NCBI GenBank assembly: GCA_946490455.1 | Contig: CAMLXE010000058.1 | Location: 1 to 8,660 of the forward strand | Direction of reading: 5' to 3' | Origin: an uncultured Desulfovibrio sp. | Lineage (GTDB): Bacteria; Desulfobacterota; Desulfovibrionia; Desulfovibrionales; Desulfovibrionaceae | DNA length: 8,660 nucleotides | The notes under the pieces: generated by a model | The model's database searches: none | What the model was told of the DNA's origin: nothing | Seen by the model: only the letters and a program-made list of their open reading frames with translations | In this document: positions 1 through 6,505 of the stretch, in pieces | Layout: each line of letters begins with the position of its first letter | Position numbering within the stretch: position 1 is the stretch's first letter | Translations under genes and position numbers: made by a program

Positions 1-1160
1 CATCTCTGTCTGATGACATCGGAGAACCTGCTCCCGTTCCCTTTTATACGGAGGAGCCACAGGCGCGGGCCAATACGCTGGCTTCTTCTCTTACTCCTCC
101 ATTGGCGCAGGGATTGCCGTCCTGGACGGAGCTTGCACCAGTTATCCAGACAAGCCTGAAGTATGCACGGACCCACGAACCAGAACAGGTCGCAGTGGCG
201 CATGGTGACCTCGCTGTCACTTGGGGCGACGTGGTAAATGCTCTTGTCCGACTGGAATCTCTGCTGCCACGGCTGGATAAGGAACGAGAACTGCTGGCTC
301 AGCAGTTCCGCTGGATACGCCTGACGGAAGGTGCTTCCTTTTCGGGATACTATGAGCCGCTCGTCATGGCAAGCAGGGTCAGAAAGGGCGGATATTCCCA
401 ACCGTTATATCGCCTTCCCGGTGATCTTGAACAGCTGGAACTCGGACGTTTTCAGCCTTTGCTCACAGGCCAGAGACTTGTATATCGCATGGAGAAGGGC
501 AAGCCTGTTCCGTACTATGACAGAGAGGAAATTGATGGCAGAAAAGGTGTCCTTCGCGGCAGAGGGCTTGAACTCGCCTGGGTAGATCCTGTGGATGCCT
601 ATTTCCTTCAGGTACAGGGATCAGGACGATTGCAGTTTGAAGATGGGACTGAAACGGCGCTTCTGTATGCGGGAACGAATGGACGTCCCTATCTGAGTAT
701 CGGCCAGTATCTCTCCGGGCTGGGACTTATCCCCGCAGATTCTGTCAGCATGCAGAGCATCCGAAAATGGCTGCGTGACAATCCGGAAGAGCTGGAGAAT
801 GTCCTGTATCGAAATCGTCGGTATGTCTTTTTCCGGGAAGCGGAACCTGCGTCTGGTCCTGTCGGCAGTATGGGGGTTCCCATTACCCCGTTTGTGACGC
901 TGGCTGTGGATCGGGAAACCTTTCCTCTCGGTGCCTTGCTTGCTTTTGATGTGGAACTTCCCGATCCTGCAGGGGAGCTTTCTCCAGAAGGAGGCGTGAA
1001 AGCCTTTTCTGATCTGAGGGGACTTGGTATCGCTCAGGATGCCGGAGAGGCCATTCGCGGATCACGGATAGATCTCTTTTGTGGCAAGGGGGAACGGGCA
1101 GCCTTTATTGCCGGTCATCTCAATCGGCATGGAGAAGTATGGATGCTGCTGGCAAAATAG
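1..1160 (+). CDS. mltA: Membrane-bound lytic murein transglycosylase A, 5' partial
   Basis: MltA cleaves the MurNAc-GlcNAc bond of peptidoglycan and leaves 1,6-anhydro-MurNAc ends; it acts in the envelope, usually as an outer-membrane lipoprotein. The frame is open from base 3, so the start, signal peptide and any lipobox lie left of the window. About 385 residues are visible, ending at TAG 1158-1160. Family blocks in order: FSGYYEP (339-359), PLYRLPGD, DPVDAYFLQVQGSG (substrate-groove block, QVQGSG at 609-626), and the C-terminal 3D domain with three Asp. That domain shows TLAVDRETFPLG, then QDAGEAIRG (1035-1061) and RIDLFCGKG with the Asp at 1071-1073; the family's catalytic acid lies in this last stretch. 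An in-frame TTG at 102 is not a likely start, because similar coding continues upstream of it. lnt follows 108 bp downstream on the same strand, so both work in the envelope. The family call is firm; whether the protein is a lipoprotein cannot be judged here. Confidence 0.93.
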   Translation, partial: SLSDDIGEPAPVPFYTEEPQARANTLASSLTPPLAQGLPSWTELAPVIQTSLKYARTHEPEQVAVAHGDLAVTWGDVVNALVRLESLLPRLDKERELLAQQFRWIRLTEGASFSGYYEPLVMASRVRKGGYSQPLYRLPGDLEQLELGRFQPLLTGQRLVYRMEKGKPVPYYDREEIDGRKGVLRGRGLELAWVDPVDAYFLQVQGSGRLQFEDGTETALLYAGTNGRPYLSIGQYLSGLGLIPADSVSMQSIRKWLRDNPEELENVLYRNRRYVFFREAEPASGPVGSMGVPITPFVTLAVDRETFPLGALLAFDVELPDPAGELSPEGGVKAFSDLRGLGIAQDAGEAIRGSRIDLFCGKGERAAFIAGHLNRHGEVWMLLAK

Positions 1161-1177
1161 CGGAAGCCTCTGAAGAC

Positions 1178-1211
1178 TGTCTCCTCTGATGGATAAGTGA
1201 GACAAGTTTTT
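1178..1211 (+). terminator. Weak candidate terminator after mltA
   Basis: TGTCTC (1178-1183) pairs with GAGACA (1199-1204) around a 15-nt loop, and five T follow at 1207-1211. The stem is short and only half G+C, so it may be a partial terminator or chance. The rest of the mltA-lnt gap shows no convincing promoter, so read-through into lnt is plausible. Confidence 0.22.
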
Positions 1212-1268
1212 CCTTGTGTATAGGGAACAAGACTTGACTTTTTCTTCGGGTTGCGGCTTTGCTGACCC

Positions 1269-3008
1269 ATGAGTTTCGTTCTCTTTATTCTTCTTGGTTC
1301 GCTTGGCCTCTGGCTGGGAATGCCCAATCCTCTGCTCCAGCTTCCCCTGCTGGCGCTGCTCTATCCTGCAGCGCTTTACTGCATCGGGACAACAGCAGAA
1401 AGCTGGAAACAGGCTCTGAGGATCGGGTGGATCTGTGGCCTTGTGGCAGCTTCGGCCTGTCTTTACTGGATTTCCATCCCTGTACATGACTTTGGCGGGC
1501 TGCCGTGGCTTTTGGCTGTACCGTGTCCTCTGTTTATGGGCGCCTATATTGGTTTGTATGGAGGGCTTTTTGCGGCCCTGTCCCATATGTTGCGCGGGAC
1601 TTCTCCCGTGCGCAGGAGCCTGTTGCTCGGGATGAGCTGGTATTTGCTGGAGGTCTTTCGCGGTTGGTTCCTGTCGGGGTTCCCCTGGTTGTCTCTGGCC
1701 TCAGCCTTTGCTCCCTGGCCAGCGTTTGTTCAGGGGGCGTCTCTGATAGGCGCATATGGTCTTGGAGGCCTTTATGCCGGTATCGCCTGTCTCGTGGCTG
1801 GGAGCTTTCAGGAAGAGACTCCCAAACGAGTGGGCTTGCCGTTGTTGGCCTTTGGCCTTTCTCTTGCGCTGATTGTCCTGTTTACGCTGATTGACCTGCG
1901 GGCAGGCGTCATCATGCTTTTTGTGGCCGGAGCCTTTCTCTCCTGGTTTCTGCGTCGGAGAGGACTGCGTTCTGCCGGATATGTTCTGGGTGGGCTTTTG
2001 TGCTGCCTTGTCCTTTTTTCCTATTCTTTCATTCGCTTATGGGAAACGGATCATGAAAGGGAGGAACCTCTTTCCGTTGCCCTGATTCAGGGTAATCTTG
2101 ATCAGAATGTCAAATGGGAACCGACCATGCAGCGGCTCACCCTCCAGCGGTATCTGACATTAAGTCGTGAGGCTCTGGTCTTTCCGGATCCTCGTTTCGG
2201 TCGCCCGGACCTGCTCGTATGGCCAGAGACCGCAATGCCATTTGATTACGAGCGGCATCCTGTGTTTTCTGAACAGATTCGGGAACAGGCCCGCAAGGAG
2301 AAGGTTTCAATCCTGTTTGGGGCTCCTGGTTTCCGGCGCAATCTCGACGGTTCCACAAGTACATTTAATTGTGCTTATCTGGTGGGGCCTGATGGCGTTG
2401 ATGCCGGGCAGTATGAGAAGGAGCATCTGGTACCTTTTGGAGAATATACGCCACGGTATCTGGATATCCCATTCTTGCGTCCTCTCTTGCAGGGCGTTGG
2501 AAATTTTACCCCGGGAGAGCATACGGGCCCATTAAGAATGCGTCCGCTGACGAATGGTACGGGAGTTTCCGGGCAGGGAAATCCTGCCGGCAAGATGGAC
2601 TCCGACAGTCAGCTTGTTCAGGGGCCTCTGATCTGTTATGAAGCTATCTTTCCAGAGCTTGCCCGCAAGCAGGTTATGCTCGGCGCCTCATTATTGGTGA
2701 ATATCAGTAATGATGCGTGGTTTGGACGGTCTTCCGCTCCCGAGCAGCACTTGCAGCAGAGTGTGCTGCGGGCAGTGGAGCAGGGGCGCTGGCTTATCCG
2801 TGCAACCAATACGGGGATTTCCGCATTTATAGCACCAACAGGAATCATTACCGTACGCGGTGACCTGTTCAGAGCCGAGGTTGTACCCGGTCAGGTTGTT
2901 CCTCTTCAGGATAAGACCCTGTTTTTTTATGTGGCGCCCTGGTTGCCCTGGGTCGCCCTGGTCTGTCTGATTGCCCTGTTCCCCTGGCAGCTCAGACGCA
3001 GATTCTGA
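1269..3008 (+). CDS. lnt: Apolipoprotein N-acyltransferase
   Basis: Lnt adds the third acyl chain to the N-terminal cysteine of lipoproteins in the inner membrane, the last step after Lgt and LspA. The 579-residue protein has an N-terminal multi-span membrane part (about residues 1-256), then a periplasmic nitrilase-like domain (about 268-545) and a final C-terminal membrane helix (about 551-573). The Glu-Lys-Cys triad is visible: E320 in LLVWPETAMP, K384 in EKEHLVPFGEY, and C456 in GPLICYEAIFPE. NISNDAWFG and RATNTGISAFI are further family blocks. It is longer than the roughly 510 residues of the E. coli enzyme. Part of the excess is a hydrophilic stretch at about 425-450 (rich in G, N, S, D) between K384 and C456. 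The ATG at 1269 gives a membrane segment at once but has no clear Shine-Dalgarno sequence. The stop is TGA 3006-3008, and prfB starts 60 bp later. Confidence in function is high. Confidence 0.96.
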   Translation: MSFVLFILLGSLGLWLGMPNPLLQLPLLALLYPAALYCIGTTAESWKQALRIGWICGLVAASACLYWISIPVHDFGGLPWLLAVPCPLFMGAYIGLYGGLFAALSHMLRGTSPVRRSLLLGMSWYLLEVFRGWFLSGFPWLSLASAFAPWPAFVQGASLIGAYGLGGLYAGIACLVAGSFQEETPKRVGLPLLAFGLSLALIVLFTLIDLRAGVIMLFVAGAFLSWFLRRRGLRSAGYVLGGLLCCLVLFSYSFIRLWETDHEREEPLSVALIQGNLDQNVKWEPTMQRLTLQRYLTLSREALVFPDPRFGRPDLLVWPETAMPFDYERHPVFSEQIREQARKEKVSILFGAPGFRRNLDGSTSTFNCAYLVGPDGVDAGQYEKEHLVPFGEYTPRYLDIPFLRPLLQGVGNFTPGEHTGPLRMRPLTNGTGVSGQGNPAGKMDSDSQLVQGPLICYEAIFPELARKQVMLGASLLVNISNDAWFGRSSAPEQHLQQSVLRAVEQGRWLIRATNTGISAFIAPTGIITVRGDLFRAEVVPGQVVPLQDKTLFFYVAPWLPWVALVCLIALFPWQLRRRF

Positions 3009-3022
3009 CAGTTCACCATCCC

Positions 3023-3047
3023 CTTCGCCGTATTCGGGCGAAAACAA
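3023..3047. other. Small hairpin in the lnt-prfB gap
   Basis: TTCGCC pairs with GGCGAA around a 7-nt loop between lnt and prfB. No T run follows on either strand, so this is not a classical intrinsic terminator. lnt and prfB may be co-transcribed. It could be an mRNA-stability element or chance. Confidence 0.25.
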
Positions 3048-3068
3048 CCATAACAATAAGGTATAACT

Positions 3069-4209
3069 ATGCTTCAGCTTACTGATCTCAAAGCCAGAAC
3101 GGCAACATTATCCAAACAGTTTGAAACCCTTTGGGGGCGGCTTTGACCAGCCTGGCCATGCTGAACGCCTTGCTGAAATAGAGAAAAAGCTTTCCGCACC
3201 AGACGCCTGGAATGAGCCGGAAAAGCTGACTCCTGTCCTCAAGGAAAAAAGTGTTCTTGAATCCTATCTGAATCGCCTTTCTGCCCTGAAGACAAGCCAC
3301 GATAACATGCTGGAATGGCTTGAAATGGTACAGGAACTTTCTGGAGGTGCGGAAATCAAGGAAGGTGATGAAGCCGCGGAGGCTCTGGAATCTCTGGATG
3401 CAGAAATTACGCGTCTTGGTGAACTTCTTGAAGAGACGGAGCTGAATCTTCTGCTGTCGTCAGAAGAAGATCATATGGACGCCATCCTTGAAATACATCC
3501 CGGCGCTGGAGGTACCGAAGCTCAGGACTGGGCACAGATGCTGCAGCGTATGTATCTGCGCTGGGCTGACCTGCATGGCTACAAGGTCGAGGAGCTGGAT
3601 TTTCTGCCCGGTGACGAGGCTGGTCTCAAGAGTGCGACGATGCGTATTTCCGGGGAAAACGTATATGGTTTTCTCAAGGGAGAACGGGGTATTCATCGGC
3701 TGATTCGCATATCTCCATTTGATTCTTCTGGACGTCGCCACACCTCTTTTGCCTCGGTTGATGTGATCCCCGATGCTGGAGATGATATTGAGATCGATAT
3801 CAAGGAATCGGATTTGCGCATTGATATCTTCTGCGCCAGCGGTCCTGGAGGTCAGGGCGTAAATACGACCTACTCGGCCGTGCGGATCACACATATTCCT
3901 TCTGGAATATCGGTTCAGTGTCAGAATGAAAGATCACAGCACCACAACAAGGAATCGGCCATGCGTATTCTGCGCAGCCGTCTGTATGATCTTGAGCTGA
4001 GCAAACGGGATGCGGCCCGACAGGCCGAATATGCCGGAAAGAATGCGATCAGTTTTGGCAGCCAGATTCGGACCTATACCCTTCAACCTTACCGGTTGAT
4101 CAAGGATCATCGCAGCAACTGCGAAATTGGTGATGTGGAATCCGTGCTTGATGGGCATATCGACAAGCTGTTGCGGGAATACCTCCTTTCCCGGCATGAC
4201 AAGGCTTGA
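3069..4209 (+). CDS. prfB: Peptide chain release factor 2, programmed +1 frameshift
   Basis: RF2 recognises UAA and UGA in the ribosomal A site and triggers peptide release. The gene starts at ATG 3069, with AAGG at about 3058-3061 as ribosome binding site, 7 nt away. Twenty-five codons (MLQLTDLKAR...LWGRL) are read in the first frame up to TGA 3144-3146. The ribosome then slips +1 on CTT (3141-3143) and continues with GAC at 3145, giving about 379 residues in total: join 3069-3143, 3145-4209. Diagnostic motifs in full-length numbering are the codon-recognition tripeptide SPF at 215-217 (ISPFDSSGRRHTSF), which marks RF2 rather than RF1, and the catalytic GGQ at 260-262 (GPGGQGVNTTYSAVR). AWNEPEK and GGTEAQDWAQMLQRMYLRWAD are also typical. 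A start inside the second frame alone (3121 onward) would lose the conserved N terminus and is wrong. The gene ends with TGA 4207-4209. Confidence 0.97.
3132..3146 (+). promoter_or_regulatory. RF2 programmed frameshift site
   Basis: A Shine-Dalgarno-like TGGGGG (3132-3137), three spacer bases (CGG), then CTT TGA C. Spacing and slippery codon match the known prfB site of E. coli (AGGGGG, three bases, CUU UGA C). When RF2 is scarce the UGA is read slowly and slippage to the +1 frame rises, so the protein controls its own synthesis. The element is seen directly; the feedback is established for the family. Confidence 0.96.
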
Positions 4210-4612
4210 TGAGGACTGGGAAAAAAATCTACTTTCATAGAAGGGACTGGAAACCAAAGCTGATAGAACTGTGAGGCTCCGTCATTCCATTGTGAGAGTC
4301 TGTTGTAGAATGTGAAGGCAAATTGGGTTCACATATGTTTGAGATATTCGTCAGTTGTTTGGCTATTCCGGAAGTTGGGACAAAAGAAGGAAAATAGATA
4401 TAAAAAAATAGACTACCCCCTGTTTTTGCTTGATTTCACCGTTTATCGGCTTGTCAGGCAAAGGATGTTATTGTACACACTATCTGAACGTCGGGTTCCT
4501 TTTCTTACTGGCCCCTAACATTGTCTGAGGCGAATAAGTTCCGCAGTGAAGGCCTGTTTGCATTATAGCCCGGCACCATTACAAGAATACTGCAGTTTTT
4601 TACGGAGTTGTC
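4210..4612 (+). other. Intergenic region between prfB and hup
   Basis: About 400 bp without a supported gene. There is no clear terminator after prfB. A stretch around 4390-4410 is A-rich. One frame (about 4354-4413) reads IRQLFGYSGSWDKRRK before a stop and looks mildly protein-like, but it has stops on both sides and no start. The segment just before hup probably holds its promoter and leader. Confidence 0.5.
4451..4479 (+). promoter_or_regulatory. Candidate sigma70 promoter for hup
   Basis: TTGTCA (4451-4456) resembles a -35 box. After 17 bp, TACACA (4474-4479) is a weak -10 box. Transcription would start near 4487 and leave a leader of about 125 nt before hup. The -10 match is only partial, so this is tentative. 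Confidence 0.28.
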
Positions 4613-4888
4613 ATGAACAAGAGCGAACTGGTCAAATCTTTGGCCGAACAGGCCAATATTTCTCTGGATGAAGCGACCCTCGTAGTGAATACCTTTGTGG
4701 ACAGCATGAAGGAATCCCTGCTTGAGGGAGGACGTGTGGAAATTCGTGGATTTGGCAGCTTCAAGGTTAAGGAATACGGTGGTTATGCCGGCCGTAACCC
4801 TCGTACGGGTGAAAAGGTTTCCGTACAGCCCAAGAGACTGCCTTTCTTCCGTGCCGGGAAGGAACTTAAGGAATACCTTAACGCCTAG
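4613..4888 (+). CDS. hup: HU-family DNA-binding protein
   Basis: HU is a small basic dimeric protein that bends DNA non-specifically and compacts the nucleoid. The 91-residue product has the full family layout: N-terminal helices (MNKSELVKSLAEQANISLDE), then EIRGFGSFKVKEY, then the DNA-gripping arm with GRNPRTGEKV, and the closing AGKELKEYLN helix. Length is normal (about 90). The ATG at 4613 is preceded by ACGGAG about 6 nt upstream, a good ribosome binding site. The stop is TAG 4886-4888. A strong hairpin at 4933-4965 suggests most transcripts end there. IHF subunits are close relatives, but the length and arm sequence fit HU better. Whether it corresponds to the alpha or beta form cannot be told. 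Confidence 0.95.
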   Translation: MNKSELVKSLAEQANISLDEATLVVNTFVDSMKESLLEGGRVEIRGFGSFKVKEYGGYAGRNPRTGEKVSVQPKRLPFFRAGKELKEYLNA

Positions 4889-4896
4889 AGTTTCGG

Positions 4897-5904
4897 TTGC
4901 GCGTCGTTCGTTCAATTTCCCGTAGAAAAGACAAGAACCCTGGGAGGTCTTTCCCCGGGGTTCTTTGTTCCTTCCTGTTGTGCCTTCTATCCTTCTCAGT
5001 CCTCTATTTGAGGAATGCCGAGGCCTCTGAGGAAAGAGAATTCAATTCCGAAGAGGTATCCTTCAGTTATGGAAATCCGTTGCCGTCAGGAGAAATAAAC
5101 TGTTTTGGGCCTGCCTTGCGCATCCTTTATACGGCCAATACGCACGGGGTATTGCATCCTTGTCCTTCCTGAGGCCATTCTTCGCTTGGTGGTGTGGCCC
5201 GGCGGGCCACTGTGCTTCATGACTTACGCAATGAAGGAAATTTCCCTGTCCTCTATATCGTTGGTGCGAGAGAGTTTTCCAAGGAACGTAATGATGTTGG
5301 GACTGGAGAAGACAGCGTTTCTCCAGAACTTGTGCAGCGTCTTTATGATACGCTACATCCCGATGCTGGCTATCTTTCTTCAGCAGAAGCCGTCTGGTTC
5401 AAGGAGTTTATACCGAAGGCTTTTTCTCAGGTTGGAGAGCAGCCGGTAACTCAACGAATTGAAATCGGCGGATTGTCTGTAGCACTGATTTTTTTCCCGG
5501 ATATCAATGAGAATGAGACTGAGCAGGATCGTACTCGAGTCCTGTCTTCCATATTGGCAGCTGCATACACAGCGGACAATGCGGATTTGAGAATCGGGGT
5601 GAGTCCTTGGGGATTTCAGCAGGAGTATGCCGCACGGGGAAGCCTGGCTCAGGCCTTCCATATTGTTTTGGGTGCTGGAGAAGGCGCTCACTTCCCTTTG
5701 GATACGGTATCAATGGAGCCGGCTGTTTGGGTACGTGCCGCCGAGGATGGGCGTAGCGTGATTGCCCTTGATCTGGAAAGCTGTCCTTCCCGTGGAATCA
5801 GCCCTGTCTGGGTTCAGGATCTGAATATCAGAGGACGGGAAATTCGGCTTGAAGAGAACATATTGGATGATAGTCAGATAGAAGAATTGTTACATGGTCA
5901 GTGA
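4897..5904 (+). CDS. Probable exported selenoprotein, UshA/metallophosphatase-like, CxxU motif (TGA = Sec)
   Basis: One reading frame runs from 4897 to TGA 5902-5904 and is broken only by TGA 5170-5172. Read as selenocysteine it gives 335 residues with C89-P-S-U92. The sequence continues smoothly across it: LYTANTHGVLHPCPS, U, then GHSSLGGVARRATVLHDLR. The N terminus is basic (RSISRRKDKN), then hydrophobic (VLCSFLLCLLSFSVLYL), then NAEA before acidic residues, a plausible signal peptide. The fold resembles the N-terminal domain of UshA/5'-nucleotidase metallophosphatases: TANTHG at the place of TNDxHG, LGGVARRATVL, and DLRIGVSPWG...FHIVLGAGEG at the place of the LSHxG...GHxH blocks. The metal-binding Asp/His/Asn are largely replaced, so phosphatase activity is doubtful and a thiol/selenol redox role is possible (inference). 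The start is uncertain: TTG 4897 has only AGAG 6 nt upstream, overlapping the hup stop, and no in-frame ATG or GTG lies between it and the end of the signal peptide. The alternative, a nonsense-mutated pseudogene, is less likely given the clean frame. Confidence 0.75.
4933..4966 (+). terminator. Terminator hairpin after hup, inside the next ORF
   Basis: AAGAACCCTGGG (4933-4944) pairs with CCCGGGGTTCTT (4954-4965), 12 bp with one G-T pair, around a 9-nt loop. A-rich sequence precedes it, and TTCTTT followed by pyrimidine-rich sequence comes after. It begins 45 nt after the hup stop, so it is very probably the hup terminator. It lies within the likely signal-peptide coding part of the downstream selenoprotein gene, so it may also reduce or attenuate expression of that gene. 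Confidence 0.65.
5173..5210 (+). promoter_or_regulatory. Putative bacterial SECIS element
   Basis: Immediately after the in-frame TGA, GTGGCCC (5194-5200) pairs perfectly with GGGCCAC (5204-5210) around a GGC loop. The apical loop lies 28 nt after the TGA. Bacterial SECIS elements are hairpins inside the coding region shortly after the UGA, bound by SelB, typically with a G at the start of a small loop; this one fits. A competing pairing, GGCCAT (5173-5178) with GTGGCC (5194-5199), would form a longer stem starting right at the UGA. SelB binding itself cannot be shown from sequence. Confidence 0.6.
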
Positions 5905-6035
5905 TCACACTAGGATACGAAACCTATTTCGGGTAAATGAGATCGCATGTGAAATTTGTTATGGATATGGATTCATGTCTGCCGACATTCTATTACTGTG
6001 GATTGATTCGGGGCGATTCGTAGGTAGTTATATAG

Positions 6036-6091
6036 TTCTGTTCAGACAGAAATGGTGAATGGTGCCTTCAGAAGGCAGCTATCCATTTTTC
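6036..6091 (+). terminator. Tandem stem-loops, probable terminator after the selenoprotein gene
   Basis: Two adjacent hairpins. TTCTGT-TCAG-ACAGAA lies at 6036-6051. The second is a compound stem: AATGG with CCATT outside and TGCCTT-CAG-AAGGCA inside (6058-6087), with a 5-nt bulge. It runs straight into a T run (6086-6090). It lies about 150 nt after the selenoprotein stop. The T run next to the outer stem favours an intrinsic terminator, though the bulge weakens it. Confidence 0.4.
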
Positions 6092-6476
6092 TACGTTACC
6101 TCCTACTTGAATGGAAGGTCATATATACTGACCGGTTTTGTCACTACTGTCAGTAGAGTTTGCTGTTGTTTTTTGAGAGAGCTGTGGCAAAGAATTGCCC
6201 ATGGCTTATCATTCGATATCAATGCTGTTTTCCCCGATATCCCTTAAGGAGTATATCGAAAAATTACCATTATAATGGTCGCCTTGTCTTGTTAAAAAGA
6301 TCTGTGGACAGTGCTTGTTGAATCATTGGCTTGATGAAGGGACAAGTAAGGAACTCGATACGTTCAACCAGTTTGTCAGGTAGTTACGTAATCTTGGATA
6401 TTTTATTATTGAATTATAAATAGTTTCAAAAATAAAAAATATTCAGGATATCCTTTTACTAGTTTACATAACGATA

Positions 6477-6494
6477 TACTAAATATTCTTAGTA
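6477..6494 (-). terminator. Weak A+T-rich stem-loop after the regulator gene
   Basis: TACTAA and TTAGTA pair around a 6-nt loop, 12 nt after the regulator's stop on the minus strand. The stem has little G+C and no clean T run follows directly, although T-rich sequence occurs further on (complement of about 6423-6440). It may be a weak 3' end element only. Confidence 0.2.
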
Positions 6495-6505
6495 GAGTGG
6501 ATTTA

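Larger units (their letters stand above)
5905..6505. other. A+T-rich intergenic region with many inverted repeats
   Basis: 600 bp without a supported gene lie between the convergent selenoprotein gene and sigma54 regulator gene. Inverted repeats seen: TTCTGT/ACAGAA (6036-6051), TGCCTT/AAGGCA (6062-6077), GGTCA/TGACC (6117-6133), CTACTG/CAGTAG (6144-6156), GGCAA/TTGCC (6186-6199), TTCGATAT/ATATCGAA (6212-6260), ACCATTATAATGGT (6266-6279), AGGATATCCT (6445-6454) and TACTAA/TTAGTA (6477-6494). A frame from ATG 6201, broken by TAA at 6273 and reading on to TAG near 6375, gives protein-like text (KKICGQCLLNHWLDEG) and could be a decayed gene. A+T content rises strongly from about 6380. Confidence 0.55.

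Noticed and set aside
103..117. TGGC-N7-TTGC, a perfect sigma54 -24/-12 match
   Set aside because: It lies inside the mltA coding frame, more than 1.1 kb from the next gene start; most likely chance from the local codons.
3023..3047. lnt terminator
   Set aside because: The hairpin has no T run after it on either strand; kept only as a minor stem-loop.
4484..4506. GAAC/GTTC stem followed by CTTTTCTT as a terminator before hup
   Set aside because: Only four paired bases; too weak to support.
4312..4518. 68-residue plus-strand ORF starting with GTG
   Set aside because: No ribosome binding site, no recognisable motif, and it overlaps the likely hup promoter region.
4942..4947. GGGAGG as the ribosome binding site of the selenoprotein gene
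   Set aside because: No ATG, GTG or TTG in the right frame follows within 5-12 nt; the bases are part of the terminator stem and loop.
5170..5172. The in-frame TGA as a true stop, making the locus a pseudogene or two genes
   Set aside because: The frame stays open for 243 further codons with no other stop, the protein text is continuous, Cys precedes it at the CxxC spacing, and a hairpin follows at SECIS distance. A GTG start at 5194 would sit in the middle of the LGGVARR block.
6185..6198. TGGC-N6-TTGC, resembling a sigma54 promoter
   Set aside because: The spacing is one base too short, which normally abolishes sigma54 promoters, and no gene follows on the plus strand.
6059..6247. 62-residue plus-strand ORF (MVPSEGSYPFF...)
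   Set aside because: No ribosome binding site; its start lies inside a terminator-like hairpin; residue composition is not typical of a protein.
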